A stretch of 64,000 bases of DNA from NCBI GenBank assembly GCA_029212925.1, contig JARGOB010000010.1, positions 1 through 64,000 of the forward strand, in the 5' to 3' direction. Each line of letters starts with the position of its first letter. Within the stretch, counting starts at the first letter, position 1. The notes under the pieces were generated by a model. That model saw only the letters and a list, made by a program, of their open reading frames with translations, did not search any database and had not been told where the DNA came from. Source of the stretch: Coxiellaceae bacterium (lineage in GTDB: Bacteria > Pseudomonadota > Gammaproteobacteria > Coxiellales > Coxiellaceae). A program made the position numbers and the translations under genes. Shown here one piece after another: positions 1 through 7,801 of the stretch.

Positions 1-69
1 GTCATCCCGGACTTGGATGTGTCATCCCGGACTTGGATGTGTCATCCCGGACTTGATCCGGGATCCAGT
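1..69. repeat. REP-like palindromic repeat with 20-bp tandem units
   Basis: A 20-bp unit beginning GTCATCCCGGACTTGGATGT occurs at 1 and 21. A third copy at 41 runs into the complete palindrome that ends GATCCGGGATCCAG. The same GTCATCCCGG core recurs at several intergenic sites in this window. The element may begin upstream of the window edge. Confidence 0.85.
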
Positions 70-152
70 CAAATAGCTGTATCTGAATTGGGAGAAAGGT
101 GCCTGTTCAGGTTTGCGTTGCATGGTGTTACTAACGAATCAAAGGCATTAAC

Positions 153-1661
153 GTGAGCTTACTCGAATCGATAAAAACTAAAATCAAATCCAATCCCTCG
201 GGTCTCTATGTCCTCTTTTATACTGAAATGTGGGAACTGTTTGGTCGCTTTGGTATCACAGCTTTATTGGTGTTATACCTAACGCATACGTTTAAATTTA
301 CTGATGACAAGTCGTTCGCTATTTACAGTGGTTTTATTGCTTTACTTTATGTTATGCCAATCATTGGCGGTTATCTTTCGGATCGATTATTGGGCTTGAA
401 GCATTCCATTATTTTGGGTGCCAGCTTGATGGCGGTTGGTAATGCCTTGTTGATATTTCCATACAGTGATTTTGTGTATTTGGGGTTGTCGGTAGTCGCG
501 GTGGGCAGTGGTTTCTTTTTACCAAGCATTGTGCCGTTAGTGGGGCAGTTATATAAAGGTGACCGGCGTGGGCGTGATGCGGGTTTTACACTTTATTATA
601 TAGGTAAAAATATTGGTGCGTTGTTGGCGCCTTTGGTTTGTGGGATTGTCGGTCAACAGTTTGGTTATAACTATGCTTTTATTTTAAGTACGTTGGGCAT
701 GCTTTCGGGCATTTATGTTTTTGTGCGTGGCCAAAAACATTTGATCGATATAGAAACCAATAAAGAGCACCATTACCGTCGTGGTGTGCTGTCAACTGTA
801 TTGATATACGCTTCAATAGCGGTGATGATACCTCTGGTTTATTTGGTGTTGATGTATACATTGGATGGTTACCTGTTGGTCTGTGCCGGTGTGATTGCGT
901 TGGCGGTATTGCTTACGATTGGTGTTAGGCACGATGCAGCAGTGCGAAAAAGATTAGTGGCTATTGTAATGATGTTATTTTTTGTGGTGATATTTTTTGC
1001 TTTGCTAGGCCAGGGTGGGACGACTTTAAACTTATTTATTGAACGTATTATTGATCGACAGGTGTTTGGTTATCAAATTCCACCTTCGGTGTTTTATACG
1101 CTTGATCCTATTTTTATGATATTGACGGGTCCGTTGCTTGCCATGTTGTGGACGCGATTGGCGAAAATTAATCGTGAGCCTTCTGAAGTTATTAAATTTA
1201 CCGTGGCGATGATTATTTTAGCGGCTGGGTTTATGGTGTTTGTTGCCGCAGGTCATTTGGCCAGTGAACAAGGAAGAGTGACGCCGTTATTTGTTGTGTT
1301 GGGTTATCTGTTATTCCCGATAGCAGAATTATTAATAATGCCCATCGGGTTGTCATTGGTGACCCGGTTATCACCCAAAGGGCATGATGCCATTCTTGTT
1401 GGTATTTGGATGTTAGGTTATTCGCTATCGGGTTATTTAACTGGCGCTGTTTCTAAGTTAGGTCGGGTGTCGTTTCAGGTGATAGATGTTGAGTCTGTGA
1501 AGCAAGCGGCGCTGATTTATAGTCACGATTTTCTTTATAGTGCTTTGATTTTAGTGGCTGCGGCGATTGCCTTACTGTTAATTATTCCAATATTCAAGGT
1601 GTTAACCAAAAAAGTTCTTAACGAGAAAATATCCGCTGGTACAGATCAGATATATAATTAA
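153..1661 (+). CDS. POT/PTR family proton-dependent peptide transporter
   Basis: Inner-membrane symporter of the major facilitator superfamily, expected to import di- or tripeptides with protons. The 502-residue length and many hydrophobic segments fit the family. The N-terminal PTR signature is at about residues 23-40 (FYTEMWELFGRFG). A second signature of the FYxxxNxG type (LYYIGKNIGALLAP) is near residue 150. The usual ExxERFxYYG proton-coupling motif reads ExxELFGRFG, so the conserved Arg is Leu. The start is GTG at 153, preceded by AAAGG. It stands alone 38 bp before the next gene. Peptide import suits an amino-acid-dependent intracellular life, but the substrate is not proven. Confidence 0.88.
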   Translation: MSLLESIKTKIKSNPSGLYVLFYTEMWELFGRFGITALLVLYLTHTFKFTDDKSFAIYSGFIALLYVMPIIGGYLSDRLLGLKHSIILGASLMAVGNALLIFPYSDFVYLGLSVVAVGSGFFLPSIVPLVGQLYKGDRRGRDAGFTLYYIGKNIGALLAPLVCGIVGQQFGYNYAFILSTLGMLSGIYVFVRGQKHLIDIETNKEHHYRRGVLSTVLIYASIAVMIPLVYLVLMYTLDGYLLVCAGVIALAVLLTIGVRHDAAVRKRLVAIVMMLFFVVIFFALLGQGGTTLNLFIERIIDRQVFGYQIPPSVFYTLDPIFMILTGPLLAMLWTRLAKINREPSEVIKFTVAMIILAAGFMVFVAAGHLASEQGRVTPLFVVLGYLLFPIAELLIMPIGLSLVTRLSPKGHDAILVGIWMLGYSLSGYLTGAVSKLGRVSFQVIDVESVKQAALIYSHDFLYSALILVAAAIALLLIIPIFKVLTKKVLNEKISAGTDQIYN

Positions 1662-1699
1662 AGGTGTTATAATTTTCCTGAAACAGTAGGGGATATGTA

Positions 1700-2107
1700 A
1701 TGGCAGATAAGCCTGATTTTTCAGAGATAAGTAAAAAGTTAAATATTGGCGGATTAGTGAGTAACGTCAAATCGCTCATTTCACCCGGTGGTGCAACGCC
1801 AGATCCTGATGAGGATGATAAGGTGGGCTGTCAACTAGCAGAGCTCAGCTTACTGATGCAAGAATTAAATGAAACTAACGAAGAACAAAGCAAGCGCATG
1901 GTTGAAATTAATAAATTATTTAATTTATTATTCGAGGAATTAAAAGCTGAGCGTGAAGCAGTTGAAGAAGCGGTGCACGAATTAGAAGAGTATGTTGAAG
2001 GTGAAGAGGCTAGTGATGAAGAGGCTGATGATGAAGGCGATGAGGTAGAAGAGCAGCCCAAAAGCAAAGCCACCAAAAAAACCACTAAAAGTAAGAAAAG
2101 CACATGA
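1700..2107 (+). CDS. Small acidic coiled-coil protein with Lys-rich tail
   Basis: A 135-residue protein I do not recognise. Residues about 45-100 are rich in Glu, Leu and Ala with heptad-like spacing and probably form a coiled coil. Residues about 98-118 are almost entirely acidic. The last 15 or so residues are Lys/Ser/Thr-rich, like a histone-tail or nucleic-acid-binding tail. There is no signal peptide or membrane segment. AGGGGA precedes the ATG. The last four bases overlap the thpR start (ATGA), so the two are translationally coupled. That raises the possibility of an RNA-related role, but this is only context. Confidence 0.7.
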   Translation: MADKPDFSEISKKLNIGGLVSNVKSLISPGGATPDPDEDDKVGCQLAELSLLMQELNETNEEQSKRMVEINKLFNLLFEELKAEREAVEEAVHELEEYVEGEEASDEEADDEGDEVEEQPKSKATKKTTKSKKST

Positions 2108-2667
2108 CAGATAGTCCATCAGATATGTTGCGTGCCTTTGTTGGTTTGCCAGTGAAAGGGGTTTTAGCGAATGCTATTGAAGCACAGCTTCCTCGTATTG
2201 AGTTGCCTGGTGAAACGGAATTACGGTTATCACCGCGCGACAATTGGCATGTGACGTTACACTTTTTTGGTGCTCAAACAGAAAGAAAACGATTAGACGC
2301 CGCGTGGCCGGCATTAAAACATGTGATAAAAGCATGCGATCCTTGTGAGGTTGTGCCGCAGTCCATGATAGGTTTACCGATGCATCATTCGCTGGCTTGG
2401 GTGTTAGCACTGGAACCAACAAGTAATTTACTAACCCTACAATTAAATGTATGCGCCAAATTAAATGAGTTAGGTTTTGCAGTTGAAGAGCGGCCTTATT
2501 TCCCACACATCACCTTATGGCGCCCGAAGGGCCGTGCCAAAATCGACTTGCCGCAGCAAGATGTGGCATTAGATAGTGCAACTTTGGATGAAGTGGCGCT
2601 TTATGGTAGTTACCTAACGCCTGAAGGTGCACATTATAAAATCATCGAATCTGCGCATTTGGGTTAA
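2104..2667 (+). CDS. thpR: RNA 2',3'-cyclic phosphodiesterase (ThpR/LigT, 2H family)
   Basis: Member of the 2H phosphoesterase superfamily, which hydrolyses 2',3'-cyclic phosphates on RNA ends to 2'-phosphomonoesters. The two catalytic HxT motifs are at H49 (HVTLHF) and H135 (HITLWR), about 86 residues apart, as expected in this family. The 187-residue length is normal. The start codon overlaps the stop of the upstream acidic protein (ATGA). The family assignment is firm; the biological role in bacteria is not well defined. Confidence 0.9.
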   Translation: MTDSPSDMLRAFVGLPVKGVLANAIEAQLPRIELPGETELRLSPRDNWHVTLHFFGAQTERKRLDAAWPALKHVIKACDPCEVVPQSMIGLPMHHSLAWVLALEPTSNLLTLQLNVCAKLNELGFAVEERPYFPHITLWRPKGRAKIDLPQQDVALDSATLDEVALYGSYLTPEGAHYKIIESAHLG

Positions 2668-2712
2668 TTACAATTCCATGCTTCGTAATCTAAGCTACTG
2701 ACTTCATCCAAG

Positions 2713-3636
2713 TTACTTATTCGCATCTGCAGTAACTATAGTTGGAGTTAAGTGTTGGGTAAGGTAATCGATAAACGCTTTTGTTTTTTGTGGTTGCGGT
2801 GATAATTTTGGATAGACTGCAAATAAGTGGGATGTAATTAAACTGTAAGATTCAAGTAATGGTATAAGCGAGCCATTTTCAATTTCATCAGTTACCCAAT
2901 AATCTGGTACGCGAATAATCCCTTGATCTTCCAGTGCCATATGTTTTTGTACGCCCATATGTGTTACTTTAGCAATCGGTTGGATGGGTACCTTGATGGT
3001 TTCAGCGTTATCAATAAAGGCCCAGTGATCGTCTGTGTCGCTGATTGATTGTGTAACACAGCCAATGGTGCGGTGTTGCTCAAGGTCATACGGTGTTTTG
3101 GGTGTGCCGGCAAGCTGTAAATAATCAGGGCTAGCGCAGACAACATAACCATAGCTAAATAATTTTTTAGCGATAAGGTTAGAGTTAGGCAATTGCCGTG
3201 CTGCTCTTAGGGCTATATCTACACTGCCATTGGAAAAATCTTTTACGCGATCCGATAAGTCTAATTCGACTGCTAGGTTAGGGAAGTTACGCATAAATTC
3301 AGCTAGTAGTGGACCGACAATCAGTGAGCCTAAAGTTATTGGAGCTGTTATAACAAGCTTGCCAGAAAGTTGTTTGCCATCTTGATGAATCGATTGTGTG
3401 GCATTATCAAAATCACTTTGAATTTGTAAGCACGACTGATAAAATTGTTTACCGGCTTCTGTCAGCTGTAAGCCTTGTTGTGTTCGAATAAACAACTGCG
3501 CATTCAAACGTTGTTCTAGCTGTGAAATCCTACGGCTAATTTGTGATTTTGAGCTATTCATTAATAATGCCGCTTGCGTAAAGCTACCGGCTTTGGTTAC
3601 CTCTACATATAACATGGCTTCTTGTATTAGCTTCAT
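2713..3636 (-). CDS. LysR-type transcriptional regulator
   Basis: Starts with a typical LysR winged helix-turn-helix (GSFTQAALLMNSSKSQISRR, then a LEQRL/LFIRT segment). A type-2 periplasmic-binding-like sensor domain follows. I chose the ATG at 3636 because LysR proteins normally begin about six residues before the first HTH helix and GAGA precedes it. An in-frame ATG at 3693 would give 326 residues and lie 2 bp from the preceding phosphoribosyltransferase gene. It is the last gene of the overlapping 7587-2713 series. In Burkholderia glumae the toxoflavin operon is controlled by the LysR protein ToxR, so local control of this operon is a reasonable inference. Confidence 0.88.
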   Translation of the reverse strand: MKLIQEAMLYVEVTKAGSFTQAALLMNSSKSQISRRISQLEQRLNAQLFIRTQQGLQLTEAGKQFYQSCLQIQSDFDNATQSIHQDGKQLSGKLVITAPITLGSLIVGPLLAEFMRNFPNLAVELDLSDRVKDFSNGSVDIALRAARQLPNSNLIAKKLFSYGYVVCASPDYLQLAGTPKTPYDLEQHRTIGCVTQSISDTDDHWAFIDNAETIKVPIQPIAKVTHMGVQKHMALEDQGIIRVPDYWVTDEIENGSLIPLLESYSLITSHLFAVYPKLSPQPQKTKAFIDYLTQHLTPTIVTADANK

Positions 3637-3695
3637 GACTGTCTCTGAGTTAACAATATCGTTATGATTGCAGTGCCCAGTATAACGAATCATTG

Positions 3696-4304
3696 TTAGT
3701 TCTCAATCACTAATTCACAAGCGCTGTGTAGAGCAGATCGCTGTGATGTATTTAATGCATTGATTTTGAGGAGATAGTCGCAAAATTCCTTGAAAGTGAA
3801 TAATGACATTACCTGTATACCTGTATCGCGAATATTCGCAGTGCCGCCGAGTTCGGTATCAATAATGGTGGCGACCATTGACACCTTTATGTCAGCTGCT
3901 TGCATTTGTTCGATCGCGTTATGCATAGTATTGCCGGTAGTAATAAAGTCGTCGACTAATAAACAGTGCGATTGCGGTTGAATAATGCCATCAATCAAAG
4001 ATTTTTCCGCGTAGTTTTTGCGTTCCTTGCGTAGTAATAACATGGGTATGTTGTACTGCGTAGCAAGGTAACTGGCCATTGGAATGGCACCATACGGTAT
4101 ACCACAAATTGAATCAAATGTGGCACTACCTAACATGGCCCATAAAGCGTCAGCTAGTTGCGTCAGTATTATTGGTGTTGAGACGCACTGACGTAAACTA
4201 ATGTAGATAGGGAATTCCAATCCACTGCTCAAGGTATGAGGCTCAAAACGCACGGCACCGGTGTGGTAGATGGCTTCTACTAATTGTTGTTTATCAACTT
4301 TCAA
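3696..4304 (-). CDS. pyrE: Orotate phosphoribosyltransferase-type PRTase (PyrE-like)
   Basis: Type I phosphoribosyltransferase that transfers the ribose phosphate of PRPP to a pyrimidine base. The PRPP-binding loop is at residues 117-125 (VDDFITTGN). The flexible loop RKERKNY at 92-98 carries the lysines typical of orotate PRTases. The 202-residue length and the N-terminal FxLxSGxxxPIYI-like stretch resemble the PRTase half of UMP synthase. Its start overlaps the SUMF1-like gene by 11 bp, so it belongs to this operon. It could be the housekeeping pyrE recruited here, or an enzyme dedicated to a pyrimidine or azapteridine made by the neighbours. The sequence alone cannot separate these. Confidence 0.85.
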   Translation of the reverse strand: MKVDKQQLVEAIYHTGAVRFEPHTLSSGLEFPIYISLRQCVSTPIILTQLADALWAMLGSATFDSICGIPYGAIPMASYLATQYNIPMLLLRKERKNYAEKSLIDGIIQPQSHCLLVDDFITTGNTMHNAIEQMQAADIKVSMVATIIDTELGGTANIRDTGIQVMSLFTFKEFCDYLLKINALNTSQRSALHSACELVIEN

Positions 4305-5256
4305 CTAAACGAACTCCCATTACATAAATCGATTTTAAATACTGCCCGTGTCGTCTGGCGCAACGTGCCAAGTCGTGATGGCGTGTAAAACTACCGCCAC
4401 GAGCGATGCGGTAGGATGCATTGCGACTAGTTAAGTCGTCCGTTACCCATTCACCTCCAGGGTATGGTTTATAGTTACAAGCAACGTATTCCTCGATATT
4501 GCCAGCCATATCCATCACGCCCTGTAGTGTAGCGCCCTTAGGAAACATGCCAACTGGTGTCGACTGAAATAATTGTTGCTCTAAGGTATTAGCGTGATCC
4601 AAATAATAGTTGTTGCCCCAAGGGTATTCTCGATAGTGAGTGCCTCTTGCCGCATATTCCCATTCAATTTCAGTCGGCAGTCGAAAATGACGCTGAGTTT
4701 TTTTAGCCAGCCAGGCGGCATAAGCATCAGCTGCCGTCGCTGTGATGGTGTGAACGGGGTGATTACTGTAGGCGTGAGGGTAACTGCCAAATGGCCAGCT
4801 GCTTGGTAGTTCAGGGTATTGGGTATCTTGAAGGAAGGTGTAGTATTCTTGATTGGTAACTGGGTATTTATTTATTTTAAAAGTATCAACAGCGACGTCA
4901 AAGTTGGGTGTTTCTTTTAAAAACCAATCAGCTTGTAGTTGCAAATACGAAAACTGTTCGACTAAGTCTGTTATTTTGTTGGCGTTCGTTCCTATCTGTG
5001 CTGTGCCGGCTGGGATGCTGACTTGAATAGGATTGAAGGTATTGACTCGCGGGTCACCTATCAATCCGAGTAATTGTCCAGCACAGTATCGTTGTTGTAA
5101 GCTGTGATCTCTTGATTCGATAATTCGGATTAATTGAGTGGCTGGGCATTGCTGATAATCGGCATATATCGGCTCGAGGTCGTGTAATAAAGATGGCTTA
5201 ATGTGCCTGGGCAAGTGCATGGCTTCACGATCTGTTAGTTGGTTAATTACGCTCAT
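4294..5256 (-). CDS. SUMF1/FGE-like domain protein, ToxD-like
   Basis: A 320-residue protein. The N-terminal 80 residues are helical; a sulfatase-modifying-factor (SUMF1/EgtB/PvdO) domain follows. Hallmarks are the INKYPVTNQEY strand, the LPTEIEWEYAARG motif, the YPWGN segment, MDMAGNIEEYV and RIARGGSF. The Cys pair of true formylglycine-generating enzymes is not evident; only one Cys (LARCARR) follows the GGSF motif. A copper FGE activity is therefore unlikely. No sulfatase gene is nearby. It overlaps the WD40 gene by 4 bp (ATGA) and the PRTase gene by 11 bp. From memory, ToxD of the toxoflavin operon is also a SUMF1-family protein placed just after a WD-repeat gene. Confidence 0.85.
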   Translation of the reverse strand: MSVINQLTDREAMHLPRHIKPSLLHDLEPIYADYQQCPATQLIRIIESRDHSLQQRYCAGQLLGLIGDPRVNTFNPIQVSIPAGTAQIGTNANKITDLVEQFSYLQLQADWFLKETPNFDVAVDTFKINKYPVTNQEYYTFLQDTQYPELPSSWPFGSYPHAYSNHPVHTITATAADAYAAWLAKKTQRHFRLPTEIEWEYAARGTHYREYPWGNNYYLDHANTLEQQLFQSTPVGMFPKGATLQGVMDMAGNIEEYVACNYKPYPGGEWVTDDLTSRNASYRIARGGSFTRHHDLARCARRHGQYLKSIYVMGVRLVES

Positions 5257-6989
5257 ACTACTAATTCCTTATGGCTAATGGCCGCAGGCACTACCTTGTA
5301 AAGCTGGCCATCATAAGACCCCGCAATAAACCATGCTTTGCGTGTGTCGTAGGTTAAACAAGAAATACCGGATACGGTTAGGCGAGACTGAGCCCAGGTA
5401 TTTGTTGGTAGGTGGTAAATACAAACCGTGCCGCGGTAATCGCCAGTGGCTATGTATTCTCCTGCATCATCGATTGCCATGCATTTTATTGAGTGCTTAT
5501 GTGGTGTTTTTATTTTCTGAATGCTAGTGTCAGAAAAAATTCGCAGCTGTAGATCACGACTAACGCTAGCAAACTGCTGCTTATTTATAGCAATGCAATC
5601 ATTAGCGATTTTGTGGTGACAACTGTTATGCCAGTGCAAGTTTTTATAATCTAAGCGGTCATGTAGGGCCGCATCACCCGAGGCCGATACAGAAAAAACG
5701 CCATGTTCATTAACGGCTAATGCTTTAATGGCATTTTTATGGATGGGTTTGCAACAAATGAAATCTATACCATCAGTGGTACTGCACAACACAATTAGTT
5801 CTCCGCTATAAGTGCCGATATAAATAATGGTGACCGTTGATGATAACTGCTGATAACACAGTGTATTTAATGGTGAGTGGTGACGATAAACAATATTATT
5901 GGTGAAAGCATCAAACAATTCTCCGCTTTGACCGCCGGTTAATAGCCGACCATGAATATGGGCTATACAATTGCAAAGGCTAGGTACAGTATATTGCGTG
6001 ACGTCATTAATGTTAATATCACCGGCATCACCAACGGTGTAAGTCGTGTCATGATTGACATGCACGGCATTAATGCCTGCTGTTGGCTGGCTGTTGTTGA
6101 GATCCCATTGGTCATCAGTGATGTGGTAGCGAATATAGCGATCATTAAAACTTACAAACACAACGTGGTCATCACCTAAAAAAGCACAGGAGCGTGCCCA
6201 TACTTGGCGAGGATAATGACATCGTCTGATTAAAGTGAGTAAGTGATTTGCTTCAACTTTCCACAGTGCCAGTGTGCCATCGTAACTGAGGCTTATGAGT
6301 TGTTGGTGCGCTTCGCTGTAACATAAACGTTTAATGCCTGATTTGTGAGCGGGTATTGCGGTTTTATTGTTGCCTTGGATGATGATGATTTCACCATCAT
6401 CGTTACCGCAATATATTGTGCCCATGGTGCTAATAGAGATGGTGTCTGTTTCTACGCCATTCAGGTTGACTTCGTTGCACTGTGCGCCGGTATGGATATC
6501 CCAGGTTTTAATCGTGCCATCATCACTGGAGCTCACCAATTGTGATTCATTTAGCCATACAACAGACAATACATCGCGCTGATGGCCGCGCAAGGTATGC
6601 AGGCAGTGTCCAGTGAAATCAAAGATACGCACGCAGTGATCACGAGAGCTAGTGGCTAATAAGCTTTTGGTAGGGTGAAAAGCAACGGCTTCAACATCGT
6701 CGTTGTGACCGGTAAACAAGGCGATTAACTGCATGTCGGGTACAGACCACATGCGCGCACTGTAATCGCTGCTGCTGGTTACCAGTAATTTACCATTAGC
6801 ACTAAACTGACACTGATTAACTAAATGATCGTGGTGTCCAACAGCAATGGCTTGATCGGTAGCCGCATCCCATAAGATCACACGATTATCGTAGCCAGCG
6901 GTTGCGATGTATTGTGTTTGAAAAGTCGCGATGCCGCTGGTTGGTGCGGAATGTTTAATCATGTGATTTGCCTGCAAGTGAGTAGTCAT
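5253..6989 (-). CDS. WD40 repeat protein, ToxC-like
   Basis: A 578-residue protein made almost wholly of WD40 repeats, enough for about 13-14 blades (two propellers). Clear blades have the GH...SxDxTxxxWD pattern, for example SSDDGTIKTWDIHTG near residue 160. The C-terminal half is more diverged. There is no signal peptide and no fused enzyme, kinase or NTPase domain. It overlaps the upstream GTP cyclohydrolase gene by 35 bp and the downstream SUMF1-like gene by 4 bp. WD40 proteins act as scaffolds. The order cyclohydrolase-WD40-SUMF1 matches toxB-toxC-toxD as I recall it from Burkholderia. The ATG at 6989 is used, although a later Met could serve. Confidence 0.88.
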   Translation of the reverse strand: MTTHLQANHMIKHSAPTSGIATFQTQYIATAGYDNRVILWDAATDQAIAVGHHDHLVNQCQFSANGKLLVTSSSDYSARMWSVPDMQLIALFTGHNDDVEAVAFHPTKSLLATSSRDHCVRIFDFTGHCLHTLRGHQRDVLSVVWLNESQLVSSSDDGTIKTWDIHTGAQCNEVNLNGVETDTISISTMGTIYCGNDDGEIIIIQGNNKTAIPAHKSGIKRLCYSEAHQQLISLSYDGTLALWKVEANHLLTLIRRCHYPRQVWARSCAFLGDDHVVFVSFNDRYIRYHITDDQWDLNNSQPTAGINAVHVNHDTTYTVGDAGDININDVTQYTVPSLCNCIAHIHGRLLTGGQSGELFDAFTNNIVYRHHSPLNTLCYQQLSSTVTIIYIGTYSGELIVLCSTTDGIDFICCKPIHKNAIKALAVNEHGVFSVSASGDAALHDRLDYKNLHWHNSCHHKIANDCIAINKQQFASVSRDLQLRIFSDTSIQKIKTPHKHSIKCMAIDDAGEYIATGDYRGTVCIYHLPTNTWAQSRLTVSGISCLTYDTRKAWFIAGSYDGQLYKVVPAAISHKELVV

Positions 6990-7587
6990 TAATATTGGGT
7001 TGCTTAAATTGGTGATGACTGATTTGTGATTTCGTATTTAAGTAGTCATTATTGTTTGGGTTGCTATGTCGGTTTGTGCTAATGCGCTCGGTCACATTGA
7101 TTCCATAGTGTTCTAATTGATTATGTTTATCCGGATTATTTGTAATCAATCGAATGGTGCAGCTATTAAGCGCCATCAACATTTGAGCCGCCGCACGGTA
7201 GTCACGCAGATCATGCTTGAAGTGTAGCTTTTCGTTGGCTTGATAGGTGTCTAAACCTAGATTCTGCAATGCATAGGCGTCTAACTTATTATAAAGACCA
7301 ATGCCACGGCCTTCTTGACGAAGGTAGAGTAGGATGCCTCCTTGTTGTTGCATCAGCTGGATGGTCTCTTGCAGCTGATCGCCACAATCGCACTTTTCTG
7401 AGCCAAACAAATCACCAGTCAAGCATTCTGAGTGCAGACGCACAAAGGGTTGTTGCTGCTTGTCCGCTTGATGGAAGATAAGCGCCACATGTTCTTTTGG
7501 ATCACATAAGTGATTAAATGAGCATACTTCAACGGCTTGTTTTGCCATTGGAATAACAACGCGGTTTCGAATATTAGTAGTAGTCAT
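6955..7587 (-). CDS. ribA: GTP cyclohydrolase II (RibA/ToxB-like)
   Basis: Opens GTP to 2,5-diamino-6-(5-phosphoribosylamino)pyrimidin-4-one, the first step shared by riboflavin and toxoflavin synthesis. Zinc ligands C55, C66 and C68 (CLTGDLFGSEKCDC) are intact. So are the RQEGRGIGL loop and the ITNNPDK motif. With the ATG at 7587 it has 210 residues, close to stand-alone RibA, and begins with an IRNRVVIP strand. An in-frame ATG at 7674 would add 29 residues, but neither start has a good Shine-Dalgarno. No ribB-type domain is fused. Its position in front of WD40 and SUMF1 genes, rather than other rib genes, suggests a secondary-metabolite paralogue. Confidence 0.9.
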   Translation of the reverse strand: MTTTNIRNRVVIPMAKQAVEVCSFNHLCDPKEHVALIFHQADKQQQPFVRLHSECLTGDLFGSEKCDCGDQLQETIQLMQQQGGILLYLRQEGRGIGLYNKLDAYALQNLGLDTYQANEKLHFKHDLRDYRAAAQMLMALNSCTIRLITNNPDKHNQLEHYGINVTERISTNRHSNPNNNDYLNTKSQISHHQFKQPNINDYSLAGKSHD

Positions 7588-7696
7588 AAGGTTACTGTAT
7601 CTGTACACAGTAGCTTTGGATAGATCGCTGCAGGCAACACCGGGTTGCGCCAGATGCAACCTACCGCAGCGCATTTGAATACTGTACTGATCTATC
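7588..7696 (-). promoter_or_regulatory. Structured leader upstream of the ribA/tox-like operon
   Basis: An 8-bp inverted repeat, GATAGATC (7619-7626) and GATCTATC (7689-7696), brackets about 62 nt. A smaller hairpin lies inside it (GGTTGC at 7643-7648 and GCAACC at 7656-7661). It lies just before the operon start and could be an operator or an RNA regulatory leader. It does not resemble the FMN riboswitch consensus that I know. Confidence 0.35.
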
Positions 7697-7801
7697 GTTA
7701 ATATTCACGCCTATCAGTTTGTGTTGGTATGGCTTTGTGGTAGAGTGGCTAAAATTATTATAGCAGTCATGATTGATTACTTGTTGTTAGGATGAAGATG
7801 A

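Noticed and set aside
1831-2103. Ser/Leu-rich open frame antisense to the acidic protein gene
   Set aside because: It is the mirror of Glu/Asp/Lys codons of the 1700-2107 gene, which has a proper ribosome site and couples to thpR.
5253-6989. WD40 protein as part of an NTPase-dependent conflict (immunity) system, which often includes WD40 and SUMF1 domains
   Set aside because: No NTPase, caspase, TIR or kinase domain is fused or adjacent, and the presence of GTP cyclohydrolase II in the tox order fits better.
2713-7587. Interpreting the ribA operon as ordinary riboflavin biosynthesis
   Set aside because: No ribB, ribD, ribE or ribH is nearby, and WD40 and SUMF1 genes overlap it directly; however, this ribA could still be the genome's only copy.
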